Position numbers and translations under genes: made by a program
The notes under the pieces: generated by a model
Seen by the model: the letters and a program-made list of their open reading frames with translations, nothing else
Told to the model about the DNA's origin: nothing
Database searches by the model: none
In this document: piece by piece, positions 33,794 through 41,883 of the stretch
Layout: each line of letters opens with the position of its first letter
How positions within the stretch are numbered: the first letter of the stretch is position 1
NCBI RefSeq assembly: GCF_040822065.1
Contig: NZ_CP162005.1
Coordinates: 5,890,001-5,954,000, forward strand
Source: Pedobacter sp. WC2423
GTDB taxonomy: Bacteria; Bacteroidota; Bacteroidia; Sphingobacteriales; Sphingobacteriaceae
Length of the DNA: 64,000 bases
Reading direction: 5' to 3'

Positions 33794-34573
33794 ATGCCTG
33801 AATTACCAGATTTAGAAATTTTCAGCCGCAATCTTGAACAGCAACTGAGCGGCAAACTGCTGAAAGAAGTTATTGTTAAAAATGGTAAGAAACTGAATGT
33901 TTCTGTAAAAGAATTAAAGTCTGCTATTGAAGATCAAAAGCTTAGCCAGGTATCCCGTGCTGGAAAAGAATTGTATTTCGGGTTTGAGAATAAGGCAGTA
34001 CTCAGTATACATATGATGCTGAAAGGCGAACTTCACCTGTCTAAACAAGAAATAGTTCCAAAACATGCTATTATTGAACTGCTTTTTAAAGATGGCACTC
34101 AATTTTGTCTGACTGATTTCCAGGGAATGGCCAAAGCGACTTTAAATCCTGCTGCTGATGAAACTCCGGATGCTTTAGCTCCGGAAGTCGATGCTGGTTT
34201 CTTTAAAAAAATCTTTGCGGCTAAAAAAGCAGCTGTTAAAAATGTATTACTGGATCAGCACATCATCCGCGGAATCGGCAATGCTTATGCAGATGAGATT
34301 TTATGGGAAGCGGGAATTTCGCCCTTTTCTCCCGCAAATAAAATTCCCGATGAAAAACTGAAAGACCTTTCCAAAGCGGTGAGGCATGTGCTGGAAAACG
34401 CAGTGAAACAGATTGCTAAAACTCACCCGGACATTATCAGTGGAGAAGTCAGAGATTTCCTGAAAATCCATAGTACGAAGAAAACTCACAGTCCGTCTGG
34501 TGTACCTATTCTGATGGTAAAAACAGGAGCGAGGAAGACTTATTATACAGAAGAACAAGAGGTCTTTAACTAA
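33794..34573 (+). CDS. Fpg/Nei-family DNA glycosylase lacking the zinc finger
   Basis: 259-residue DNA glycosylase/AP lyase that removes oxidised bases. Catalytic residues are intact: proline 2 and glutamate 3 in MPELPDLE and lysine 58 in RAGKELYF. The helix-two-turn-helix region reads IRGIGNAYADEILWEAGISP. At the C-terminus the expected zinc-finger CxxC-x16-CxxC is absent; the corresponding stretch PILMVKTGARKTYYTEEQEVF keeps the fold signals but has no cysteine, like the zincless finger of eukaryotic NEIL1. Whether it prefers 8-oxoguanine (MutM) or pyrimidines (Nei) is not certain. Monocistronic. Confidence 0.88.
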   Translation: MPELPDLEIFSRNLEQQLSGKLLKEVIVKNGKKLNVSVKELKSAIEDQKLSQVSRAGKELYFGFENKAVLSIHMMLKGELHLSKQEIVPKHAIIELLFKDGTQFCLTDFQGMAKATLNPAADETPDALAPEVDAGFFKKIFAAKKAAVKNVLLDQHIIRGIGNAYADEILWEAGISPFSPANKIPDEKLKDLSKAVRHVLENAVKQIAKTHPDIISGEVRDFLKIHSTKKTHSPSGVPILMVKTGARKTYYTEEQEVFN

Positions 34574-34716
34574 ACTGGCCGGTCTGAGCAGCCCATTTAC
34601 CGTTAAAATATGATTAAAACAGGATTGCCGATAAATTATTCCTGTAAAAATTTATAACTTCATCAGCTCAATAAACCAATGGCTATGGATTGGGATTGAA
34701 GGAATAATTTTTAAAA

Positions 34717-36456
34717 ATGAAAGAACAAATCGGTACTGATCAAAAGAGCCCTCCGGGAATATTCAGCCTGTTAAAACCCTATAGGGCAATGGTCATCATG
34801 CTCATTCTATTTGCACTTTTTAGCAATGGACTGAATTTATGGCTGCCCCGGATGATTGGTCATGGAATTGACGCTTATAATAGTGGAAACTTTTCCTATA
34901 AAGCCATTATTATAGAATTTACGGTAGTCGCACTGATTATTTTTATATTCAGTTACCTGCAGGGAATTGTGCAGACTTATGCGTCAGAGCGTGTTGCTTG
35001 CGATCTGCGAACCAGGATTACTAAAAAAATCTCAGAACAGAGTTTTGTCTTTATTGAGAAAACCAATCCTTCAAAATTATTAACCAACCTGACCTCGGAT
35101 GTAGATTCAGTGAAGTTGTTTATTTCTCAGGCTATCGTTTCTATAGTCTCTTCTATCTTTATTATCATTGGTGCTACCATTTTGCTGCTGAGTATTAACT
35201 GGAGACTGGGTTTAACTACAATTTGTATCATTCCCATTATTGGCGGCGCATATTATATGGTATTGGGTAAAGTAAAAGTGCTGTTCAAAAAGAGCAGGGA
35301 AGTTATTGACTGGTTAAACAAAGTTATCAATGAAAGTATTCTTGGTGCTGCGCTGATCCGTGTCATCAATTCTCAGCAACTGGAATATGAGAAGTTTTTT
35401 AATGCCAGTACACAGGCAAAAAATATTGGTATTTCTATTCTCCGGTTATTTGCATGGCTGATTCCAATCATTGTTTTTACAGCGAATATGGCTGGATTAA
35501 TGATTCTTGCTTTAGGTGGGCATTATGTGATTAAAGGGAGCATGACCATCGGGGATTTTGCTGCTTTCAACAGTTATCTTGCCTTATTGATTTTCCCGAT
35601 CCTGGTCATTGGCTTTATGAGTAACGTGATTGCACAGGCTACAGCATCTTTTGGCAGGATCAGCCAGGTGCTGAATGCAGAAGATCCTGCAGAAACGGGT
35701 ACATTAACCACGAGCCTGGCCGGTGCAATTGAGGTAGAAGCTGTAAGTATTAGTTATGGGGAGAAATCGTCACTGAAAGACATTTCTTTTAAAGTGGAAC
35801 CTGGTTCAAAGATTGCAATCATTGGCCCTACTGCTGCGGGAAAATCTCAATTGCTTTACTTGTTGACCGGACTCATACAGGCGGATTCAGGGAAAGTGCT
35901 ATATGATGGCAAGCCTATTGAAGAATATCAATCTGAGGCTTTTCATGCCCAGGTAGGGTTTGTATTTCAGGATAGTATCATGTTTAACATGAGTATCCGT
36001 GAAAACATTGCTTTTAGTGACCTGGTTACCGATGAGTCACTGGAGAAGTCTATTGCTACAGCTGAGTTGAAAGACTTTATAGACGCCATGCCCGATGGAT
36101 TGAATACCAAAGTTTCTGAACGTGGACTGAGTCTTTCTGGGGGTCAAAAACAACGGATTATGCTGGCCCGCGCATTAGCTTTAAATCCTAAAATATTATT
36201 ACTTGACGATTTTACAGCAAGGGTTGACCCGCAAACGGAACAAAAAATACTGGCTAATATTACTGCAAATTATCCCGGGCTTACCTTGATCTCTGTGACA
36301 CAGAAGATCGCAGCAGTACAGCATTATGAAAAGATTATTCTGCTGATGCAGGGTGAATTGCTGGCTGAAGGAACGCATGAAGAGCTGATGCAAAAAAGCC
36401 CGGAATATATTCAGATTCTTAACTCTCAACAAAGTACAAGCAATTATGAATTATAA
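34717..36456 (+). CDS. ABC exporter half, degenerate ATP site (TM287-like)
   Basis: 579-residue half-transporter: six transmembrane helices (residues ~1-320) and a nucleotide-binding domain. Walker A GPTAAGKS at 370-377 and a canonical signature LSGGQ at 473-477 are present, but the catalytic glutamate after Walker B is D498 (LLLDDFTA) and the switch histidine is Q529 (SVTQK). This is the pattern of the non-catalytic partner in heterodimeric exporters such as TM287/288. It overlaps the next ABC gene by 11 nt. The substrate, probably a hydrophobic compound, is unknown. Confidence 0.92.
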   Translation: MKEQIGTDQKSPPGIFSLLKPYRAMVIMLILFALFSNGLNLWLPRMIGHGIDAYNSGNFSYKAIIIEFTVVALIIFIFSYLQGIVQTYASERVACDLRTRITKKISEQSFVFIEKTNPSKLLTNLTSDVDSVKLFISQAIVSIVSSIFIIIGATILLLSINWRLGLTTICIIPIIGGAYYMVLGKVKVLFKKSREVIDWLNKVINESILGAALIRVINSQQLEYEKFFNASTQAKNIGISILRLFAWLIPIIVFTANMAGLMILALGGHYVIKGSMTIGDFAAFNSYLALLIFPILVIGFMSNVIAQATASFGRISQVLNAEDPAETGTLTTSLAGAIEVEAVSISYGEKSSLKDISFKVEPGSKIAIIGPTAAGKSQLLYLLTGLIQADSGKVLYDGKPIEEYQSEAFHAQVGFVFQDSIMFNMSIRENIAFSDLVTDESLEKSIATAELKDFIDAMPDGLNTKVSERGLSLSGGQKQRIMLARALALNPKILLLDDFTARVDPQTEQKILANITANYPGLTLISVTQKIAAVQHYEKIILLMQGELLAEGTHEELMQKSPEYIQILNSQQSTSNYEL

Positions 36457-38209
36457 CCTGAACAGTCTGCCTGACGGGGCAGCAAAAAGTTCTGCCTGGT
36501 CGGGTGTAAAGAGCTTGTTAAAGCTGGTAGAGCAGGAAAGAAAAACATTAATTATTGCACTCTGTACAGTACTGCTGAATGCTTCCCTGAACTTATTAGG
36601 CCCTTTTTTAATCGGGCATACCATTGATAAATATATCCTGACTAAACAGTATCATGGTGTACTGGTATTTTCGGGCATCCTGTTGGCCATGTATATTACT
36701 GCATTTGTGAGCAGTTATTTTCAGACCAAGTTAATGGGAGGATTAGGACAGCGTATTATTTTCGAATTGAGAAATACCATCTTTAATAAAATTCAACAGC
36801 TTCCACTTGCTTTTTTTAATGAAAATAAAGCGGGAGACCTGATTTCCAGAGTTAATAATGATACGGATAAACTTAGCCAGTTCTTTTCACAGGCACTGAT
36901 GCAGTTTATTAGTAATATTGTGATCATGGTCGGAGCAGGGATATTTTTGCTGATCATCAATATCAAATTGGGAATGGCTGCTTTAGTACCAGCCGCTTTT
37001 ATCCTGATTTTTACTAAATTAATCTCTCCCTGGATTAAGAAGAAAAATGCATTAAACCTGAAGAGCACTGGTGCAATGAGTGCAGAAATTCAGGAAAGTC
37101 TGAATAACTTTAAAGTGATCATCGCTTTTAACAGACGTGATTATTTCAGAAAGCGGTTTGATCAGGCGAACCAGAAGAATTATAAGACTGCGATTGGTGC
37201 AGGTCTGGCTAACAATATTTTCCTTCCTGTGTTTGGGTTATTTTCTTCCATTGCCCAGCTGACGGTCTTGTCTTTTGGTATTTACCTGATTACACAGGGG
37301 AATTTTACCATTGGTTTATTAGTGAGTTACCTTTCTTATGCAACCAACTTTTATAATCCGCTGCGCCAGTTAGCAGCTTTATGGACAAGTTTCCAGCTGG
37401 CTTTAGCGGGATGGGACAGGATCGGTCAGATTTTATCGCTGAACAACAACCTGGTGACTATTTCGTATGATGATACTGCAAATCCGACTGATGCGGTTCT
37501 TGAATTCAGAAATGTACATTTTGGTTATCCTGGTGGTTATGAGATTCTCCATAATATCAGCTTTGCGATGGAACGGGGTAAAACTTATGCGCTGGTAGGT
37601 CCAACAGGAGGTGGTAAAACAACGACAGCCTCATTAATGGCCCGTTTATATGATCCGCTGGAAGGGACAATTTTATTAAGCGGCAGAGATATCCGGACTT
37701 ACAGTGCAGAAGAACGTGCAGCGAAAATAGGTTTTATCTTGCAGGAGCCTTTCTTATTTACAGGAACGGTACGTGAAAATATTCTCTATAGTAATTCACG
37801 TTATCATAAATTCAGCAATGAACAATTCCTGAATGTATTGAAAGAGGCGAAATTAGAAGGATTACTGGCTACCTTTGAGGATGGCCTGGATACGGCAATT
37901 TTATCAGGCGGGAATAGTTTAAGTATCGGACAGAAGCAACTGATTGCTTTTATGCGGGCAGTTTTGCGTAAACCAGAGTTGTTGATCCTGGATGAAGCTA
38001 CTGCTAATATTGATACGATAACTGAGCAGCTGCTTGGGCAGATTCTGGCTAATTTGCCGAAAGAAACAACTTTAGTCGTCATTGCACACCGGTTAAATAC
38101 GATTGAAAATGCAGATGAGATTTTCTTTATTAACTCAGGAGAAGTGACCAGGGCAGGCTCGTTCAAAGAAGCTGTTGACAGATTGATGCATGGGAAAAGA
38201 TTGAGTTAG
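36446..38209 (+). CDS. ABC exporter half, catalytic ATP site with odd signature (TM288-like)
   Basis: 587-residue half-transporter with six transmembrane helices followed by an ATPase domain. Walker A GPTGGGKT at 385-392, Walker B LILDEAT with E517, and switch H548 in AIAHRLNT-like VIAHRLNT are canonical. The signature reads LSIGQ (492-496) rather than LSGGQ. In a heterodimer this weak signature faces the degenerate site of the partner while the partner's LSGGQ completes the active site here, exactly as in TM287/288. Start overlaps the upstream gene by 11 nt, so the pair is coupled. Confidence 0.92.
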   Translation: MNYNLNSLPDGAAKSSAWSGVKSLLKLVEQERKTLIIALCTVLLNASLNLLGPFLIGHTIDKYILTKQYHGVLVFSGILLAMYITAFVSSYFQTKLMGGLGQRIIFELRNTIFNKIQQLPLAFFNENKAGDLISRVNNDTDKLSQFFSQALMQFISNIVIMVGAGIFLLIINIKLGMAALVPAAFILIFTKLISPWIKKKNALNLKSTGAMSAEIQESLNNFKVIIAFNRRDYFRKRFDQANQKNYKTAIGAGLANNIFLPVFGLFSSIAQLTVLSFGIYLITQGNFTIGLLVSYLSYATNFYNPLRQLAALWTSFQLALAGWDRIGQILSLNNNLVTISYDDTANPTDAVLEFRNVHFGYPGGYEILHNISFAMERGKTYALVGPTGGGKTTTASLMARLYDPLEGTILLSGRDIRTYSAEERAAKIGFILQEPFLFTGTVRENILYSNSRYHKFSNEQFLNVLKEAKLEGLLATFEDGLDTAILSGGNSLSIGQKQLIAFMRAVLRKPELLILDEATANIDTITEQLLGQILANLPKETTLVVIAHRLNTIENADEIFFINSGEVTRAGSFKEAVDRLMHGKRLS

Positions 38210-38287
38210 TTTTATTGGAGAAAAATAGTATGTTTATCTGGTTTTTTAATCCTTAAATAACTGATAATCTGAAAAATATAATAAAGA

Positions 38288-38314
38288 AAAAAGGAGCTAT
38301 TTAGGCTCCTTTTT
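38288..38314. terminator. Bidirectional terminator overlapping a stop codon
   Basis: AAAAAGGAGC (38288-38297), loop TATTTAG, GCTCCTTTTT (38305-38314). It serves the ABC operon from the left and the minus-strand lipoprotein from the right; the TAG of that gene (38299-38297) lies at the loop edge. Confidence 0.8.
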
Positions 38315-38758
38315 GCAGTTGACGGGTGCATAGGTAAATCTACCCTGCGTGAAGTCTATCGGGATGTCTTTCCTGAAATAGATCCTGCCCAGTACCCCTT
38401 CCATCTTTCCAATACCCATTATTAATTTGTCCTCTTTTTTCAGGAAGGCAAGCGGATTTTTATAACCGGTAGAGTTTTTGCCAATTTTAAAGGAATAAAT
38501 AACGAATAAGGTGTCACCTTTAAATGCCCCCTCAAATTCTCCGTGATTGTTATCTTTTTTATAATAATTAACCACCAGGTTTCCGCTAACTCTTCCCTTG
38601 CTGAAAGATTGAAGTTCCATTTTGGCGGTATCTCTGCCGTCTACAGCCATATAGCAGGTTGTAGCGATTGGTTTCTCCGGGTTTTTACCATTATCCTGGC
38701 GGCAACTGTATAAAATTGTTGATACCAGAGCTAAACAAATAAGCATGGGATTTTTCAT
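38297..38758 (-). CDS. Lipoprotein of unknown function (153 aa)
   Basis: Signal MKNPMLICLALVSTILYSC with lipobox Y-S-C at residue 19. The mature ~134 residues form a beta-rich domain with MELQSFSKGRVSGNLVVNYY and FEGAFKGDTLFVIYSF, recalling small calycin-like or metabolite-sensing lipoproteins; I do not recognise a named family. The Bacteroidota have many such paralogues. Its last codons lie inside the terminator hairpin. The gene is followed upstream on the same strand by the PheC-like gene with a 62-bp gap. Confidence 0.65.
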   Translation of the reverse strand: MKNPMLICLALVSTILYSCRQDNGKNPEKPIATTCYMAVDGRDTAKMELQSFSKGRVSGNLVVNYYKKDNNHGEFEGAFKGDTLFVIYSFKIGKNSTGYKNPLAFLKKEDKLIMGIGKMEGVLGRIYFRKDIPIDFTQGRFTYAPVNCKKEPK

Positions 38759-38820
38759 AAGCGCTGTTATTTAATATACAAACAGGATGCGCTCAAAGCG
38801 TTAATTCCATAACGATAGGG

Positions 38821-39546
38821 TTATTTGTTTTGTTTTTTTAACCATTCATCTACTTTTCGCTGCAATACCGTATCTGCTTTGTTGTACATCATGGCTTTAG
38901 CATAAGCAGGGCTGAGCTGTTCTGTTAATTTGATCCAGTAGAGTTCCGGATGTTTCTTCTGCTGATATTTCGCTTCTGTCTCATCCGTAAACATCACATC
39001 TGCCTCCAGGTTTAACAGGGTTTTAAAAGCCTGCTGGTTGTCAGGAATAACTTTTATCGTTGCGCTTTGTATATTCTTTCTGGCAAATATTTCATTCGTT
39101 CCTCCTATATTCTCAATGATCCTGACGGCCGGTTGATCTATTGTATTAAAGTCTATGAATTTTGAACGGTCTGCTAAGCGGAAAACGGCCACTTTACGAT
39201 CTATAAGTAACGGGACAGAGAAGTTGAATAGTTTTGCCCTTGTTGCATTTACTGAAATCCCACCTGCAGCGATATCAAATTTCCTGTCCAGCAGGTCTGT
39301 GCTCAGGTCTTTCCAGGTGGTTTTAACAAAAACTACCTGCTTGCCTAAGTGTTTCCCTAAACGTAAAGCCAGTTCAATATCCTCCCCATGAAATTGATGT
39401 GTAACCGTATCAAAACTGGTCAATGGAGGATAGTCACCCGTAGATCCAACCCGGAGCACTGAATGAATTGATGTTTTAGGACTACAGGCAAAGGCCAGCA
39501 CCAAGGTTAAACAGGATAAAAGATAGCGGTGGAATTTAGATCTCAT
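38821..39546 (-). CDS. PheC-like periplasmic binding-fold protein (cyclohexadienyl dehydratase-like lipoprotein)
   Basis: 241 residues, lipoprotein signal with Cys21 (LVLAFAC), then a single type-II periplasmic binding fold. RVGSTGDYPPLTSFD, FDIAAGGISVNATRAKLFNFS, and in particular RIIENIGGTNEIFARKN resemble periplasmic arogenate/prephenate dehydratase (PheC), which evolved from amino-acid binding proteins. No ABC permease gene is adjacent, so a binding protein for import is less likely than a stand-alone enzyme or sensor. The Asn-Gly-Gly-Thr-Asn-Glu loop fits PheC; enzymatic activity is inference. Confidence 0.75.
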   Translation of the reverse strand: MRSKFHRYLLSCLTLVLAFACSPKTSIHSVLRVGSTGDYPPLTSFDTVTHQFHGEDIELALRLGKHLGKQVVFVKTTWKDLSTDLLDRKFDIAAGGISVNATRAKLFNFSVPLLIDRKVAVFRLADRSKFIDFNTIDQPAVRIIENIGGTNEIFARKNIQSATIKVIPDNQQAFKTLLNLEADVMFTDETEAKYQQKKHPELYWIKLTEQLSPAYAKAMMYNKADTVLQRKVDEWLKKQNK

Positions 39547-39589
39547 CTTATGAATATCAGCAATTTATCCTGAAAAAGAAACGGTTAAA

Positions 39590-39630
39590 AAGAAGCCGGC
39601 TCTTGATTTTTCAAGAGCCGGCTTCTTTTT
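39590..39630 (-). terminator. Terminator of the M28 peptidase gene
   Basis: 17-bp perfect stem: AAGAAGCCGGCTCTTGA (39590-39606), TTTT loop, complement to 39627, with A/T tracts on both sides. It lies between two minus-strand genes (ending 39646 and starting 39546). Confidence 0.88.
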
Positions 39631-39645
39631 AAAATGTTTTATAAA

Positions 39646-41226
39646 TTAGTTCACTCCACCTTTACGGGTAGGTTTCACAACCGGAGGCCAGGCGCCCGGT
39701 TCACCGGTTTTAGGATTAACAGGTAATACAACTCTGTCTCTGGATGTCTTTTCGGGATCTTCACTAGCCATATAAGCAAGGATTGCGGTCAGTGTAGCAT
39801 TGTTGCGTACATCATCAAATACAATTTTATCATAAGTATCTCTGTTGGTATGCCAGGTGTAAGTTCCGTAAGACCAACTGTTAGAACTTAAAGAGAATGC
39901 AGGTGCACCTGCAGCAACGAAGGATGCAAAATCAGAACCGCCACCACCCGGAGCACCAGGGAAGCTGGTTGTAATATGTTTTTTGATACTTTCGGGTACG
40001 TTTGATAACCAGCGGCCCAGGTAATCATAAGAATTCAGGAAACCTTGTCCTGCAAGATTAACCACCCTTCCGGTACCGTTGTCCTGGTTAAATACTACTT
40101 GTATATTTTTCACAATTTCAGGATGATCTTCTACAAAAGCTCTGGAGCCATTTAAGCCTTGCTCTTCGCTTCCCCAATGTCCAATTAAAATGGTCCTTTT
40201 AGGATTTGGGTACATCTTTTTAAGAATCCTTGCAGCCTCCATCATGGTAATTGTTCCTGTACCATTATCAGTTGCACCAGTTCCACCATCCCATGAATCA
40301 AAATGCGCAGATAAAATCACATATTCATCAGGTTTCTCTGTGCCTTTAATTTCGGCAATTGTATTGAAAACCGGGACCAGGCCTTGTTCTTTAGATGCTG
40401 CATGAACACTGATTTTAGGCTTGTTTCCAGACTCGGTTAATCTATATAATAGTCCAAAATCTTCTAAAGAGATATCTACTGTGGGAATTGTTTTTGTATT
40501 TGCCCCGAATATCTTATTGGAGCCGAAGCCATTCGACCAGTTACAAGTCACTACACCCAGTGCACCTGCTTTTTCAAATGCAGCAGGCAGTGTTTTTAAA
40601 GTTAAACCTGTTTTTTTTATGTTGGCAAACCACGCTGTAGTCTGTGCAGCTCTGCTGGTTTTCATTTTCTCAAAAGATTCAGGAGTGGCAAATTCTGCCC
40701 AGTTATAATCAGGTCTTCCTGTTGGCTGGTTCATCGAAAACAAGACGAATTTTCCTTTAACTGCTGGCAGCCAGTTCTTAAAAGCAACTGAATCAGCAAA
40801 AGATGGAAGAACAACTGTCTCTGCAACTACAGATTTTCCTTTGGTATCCGGACTCCAGGCCAACTGCATTCCTTCTAAAGATTTTACGCGGGGATAAACC
40901 ATGTCAATATGGGAGATTCCTCTTTCCCAACCGCGCCATTCACCCCATTTCTCATTTTTCGCTGTAATTCCCCAGCCCGCATATTTTGTTACTGCCCAGT
41001 CATTGGCTTGTTTCATTTGCGGTGAACCTACTAAACGGGGTCCGACTACGTCCAGTAATTCATGTGCAAGGTTCTCTAACTGAGAATTTTCAGTAGCTTC
41101 TTTTACAATATTGTCAATAACCTGGTTTTTTGTTTGCGCATAGCTGATATTTCCAGTGAGCAGCAGGGAAATAACCAAAGCTTTTGTGCTATGCTTTAAA
41201 TAAGAGTGGTTTTGGATAGCTTTCAT
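39646..41226 (-). CDS. M28-family metallopeptidase, exported
   Basis: 526-residue secreted zinc aminopeptidase or carboxypeptidase. Signal peptide (ALVISLLLTGNISYA) is followed by a PA-like insert (around 130-270) and the M28 core: SAHFDSWDGGTGATDNGTG provides the first His and bridging Asp, GHWGSEEQGLNGS the glutamates, and FNQDNGTGR and WHTNRDTYDKI the remaining ligands. Such enzymes feed on peptides at the cell surface or in the periplasm. The gene is alone between a terminator and MsrB, with a 133-bp gap containing a short tandem repeat. Confidence 0.9.
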   Translation of the reverse strand: MKAIQNHSYLKHSTKALVISLLLTGNISYAQTKNQVIDNIVKEATENSQLENLAHELLDVVGPRLVGSPQMKQANDWAVTKYAGWGITAKNEKWGEWRGWERGISHIDMVYPRVKSLEGMQLAWSPDTKGKSVVAETVVLPSFADSVAFKNWLPAVKGKFVLFSMNQPTGRPDYNWAEFATPESFEKMKTSRAAQTTAWFANIKKTGLTLKTLPAAFEKAGALGVVTCNWSNGFGSNKIFGANTKTIPTVDISLEDFGLLYRLTESGNKPKISVHAASKEQGLVPVFNTIAEIKGTEKPDEYVILSAHFDSWDGGTGATDNGTGTITMMEAARILKKMYPNPKRTILIGHWGSEEQGLNGSRAFVEDHPEIVKNIQVVFNQDNGTGRVVNLAGQGFLNSYDYLGRWLSNVPESIKKHITTSFPGAPGGGGSDFASFVAAGAPAFSLSSNSWSYGTYTWHTNRDTYDKIVFDDVRNNATLTAILAYMASEDPEKTSRDRVVLPVNPKTGEPGAWPPVVKPTRKGGVN

Positions 41227-41323
41227 TAATTTAGGGTTGATATAATAAATCTAAATTAAAGATAGCCATAAAAGGTTTTATCCTCCGGATGGTAACAAAA
41301 TTGTGTCCTGCACCGAGCTGATT

Positions 41324-41374
41324 GCTGATCAGGTTTTTTATACTGCCGATCAGGTTTACTTATTGCTGATCAGG
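41324..41374. repeat. Three tandem copies of a 20-21-bp unit
   Basis: GCTGATCAGG at 41324, GCCGATCAGG at 41345 and GCTGATCAGG at 41365, spaced 21 and 20 bp, each flanked by T-rich sequence. The last copy overlaps the final codons and stop of msrB. It may be the remnant of a tandem expansion or a protein-binding array. Confidence 0.6.
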
Positions 41375-41803
41375 CTCAAATTCAAGTGAAACAGAATTCA
41401 TACAAAATCTCTGATGCGTTGGCGCAGGGCCGTCATTGAAAATATGCCCCAGGTGAGAATCGCAACGGCCACAGGTTACTTCAACTCTGCGCATGCCATA
41501 GCTGATATCTTCTTTATAAATTACACTGCTTGGTTTAATGGTTTCAAAGAAACTCGGCCATCCACAACTGCTGGCAAATTTAGCATCAGATTTGAACAAT
41601 ACATTTCCGCAAACAGCACAGTAATAAGTACCTGTTTCTTCGCTATCCCAATACTTTCCTGCAAATGCACGTTCAGTACCCTGTTCTCTTGCAACATGGT
41701 ATAAATCAGCTGGCAGTATCTTTTTCCATTCTATATTGGAAACCTCTAATTTGGTGTCGTTCGTTCTGGAATAGTATGGGTTGTTTATTGAATTCGTGTT
41801 CAT
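41360..41803 (-). CDS. msrB: Peptide-methionine (R)-S-oxide reductase MsrB
   Basis: 147-residue repair enzyme that reduces methionine-R-sulfoxide. Zinc cysteines appear as YYCAVCGN and VTCGRCDSHLGH; the catalytic cysteine is C134 in RFCMNSVSLEF. A regulatory position in GWPSFFE is typical. No signal peptide, therefore cytoplasmic. It lies just downstream of the RND operon terminator in the same direction; a weak -7-like TATCTTTA sits about 5 nt before the start, likely too close to be functional. Confidence 0.96.
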   Translation of the reverse strand: MNTNSINNPYYSRTNDTKLEVSNIEWKKILPADLYHVAREQGTERAFAGKYWDSEETGTYYCAVCGNVLFKSDAKFASSCGWPSFFETIKPSSVIYKEDISYGMRRVEVTCGRCDSHLGHIFNDGPAPTHQRFCMNSVSLEFEPDQQ

Positions 41804-41827
41804 AGCCTAAAGATAAGCAATACAATT

Positions 41828-41871
41828 AAAAAAACAGGCTGCAAAAACTACCCGAAAGTAATCTTTGCAGC
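41828..41871 (-). terminator. Terminator of the RND efflux operon
   Basis: GCTGCAAA (41838-41845) pairs with TTTGCAGC (41864-41871); an A-run at 41828-41834 gives the T-tract on the minus strand. Directly after the outer membrane factor gene's stop. Confidence 0.65.
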
Positions 41872-41883
41872 TGTGTGAACAAT

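Noticed and set aside
38821..39546. Amino-acid ABC importer binding protein
   Set aside because: The fold matches, but no permease or ATPase gene is adjacent and the sequence resembles PheC more closely, so import is not claimed.
41324..41374. CRISPR array
   Set aside because: The units are tandem and contiguous with no distinct spacers, only three copies, and no cas genes are in the window.
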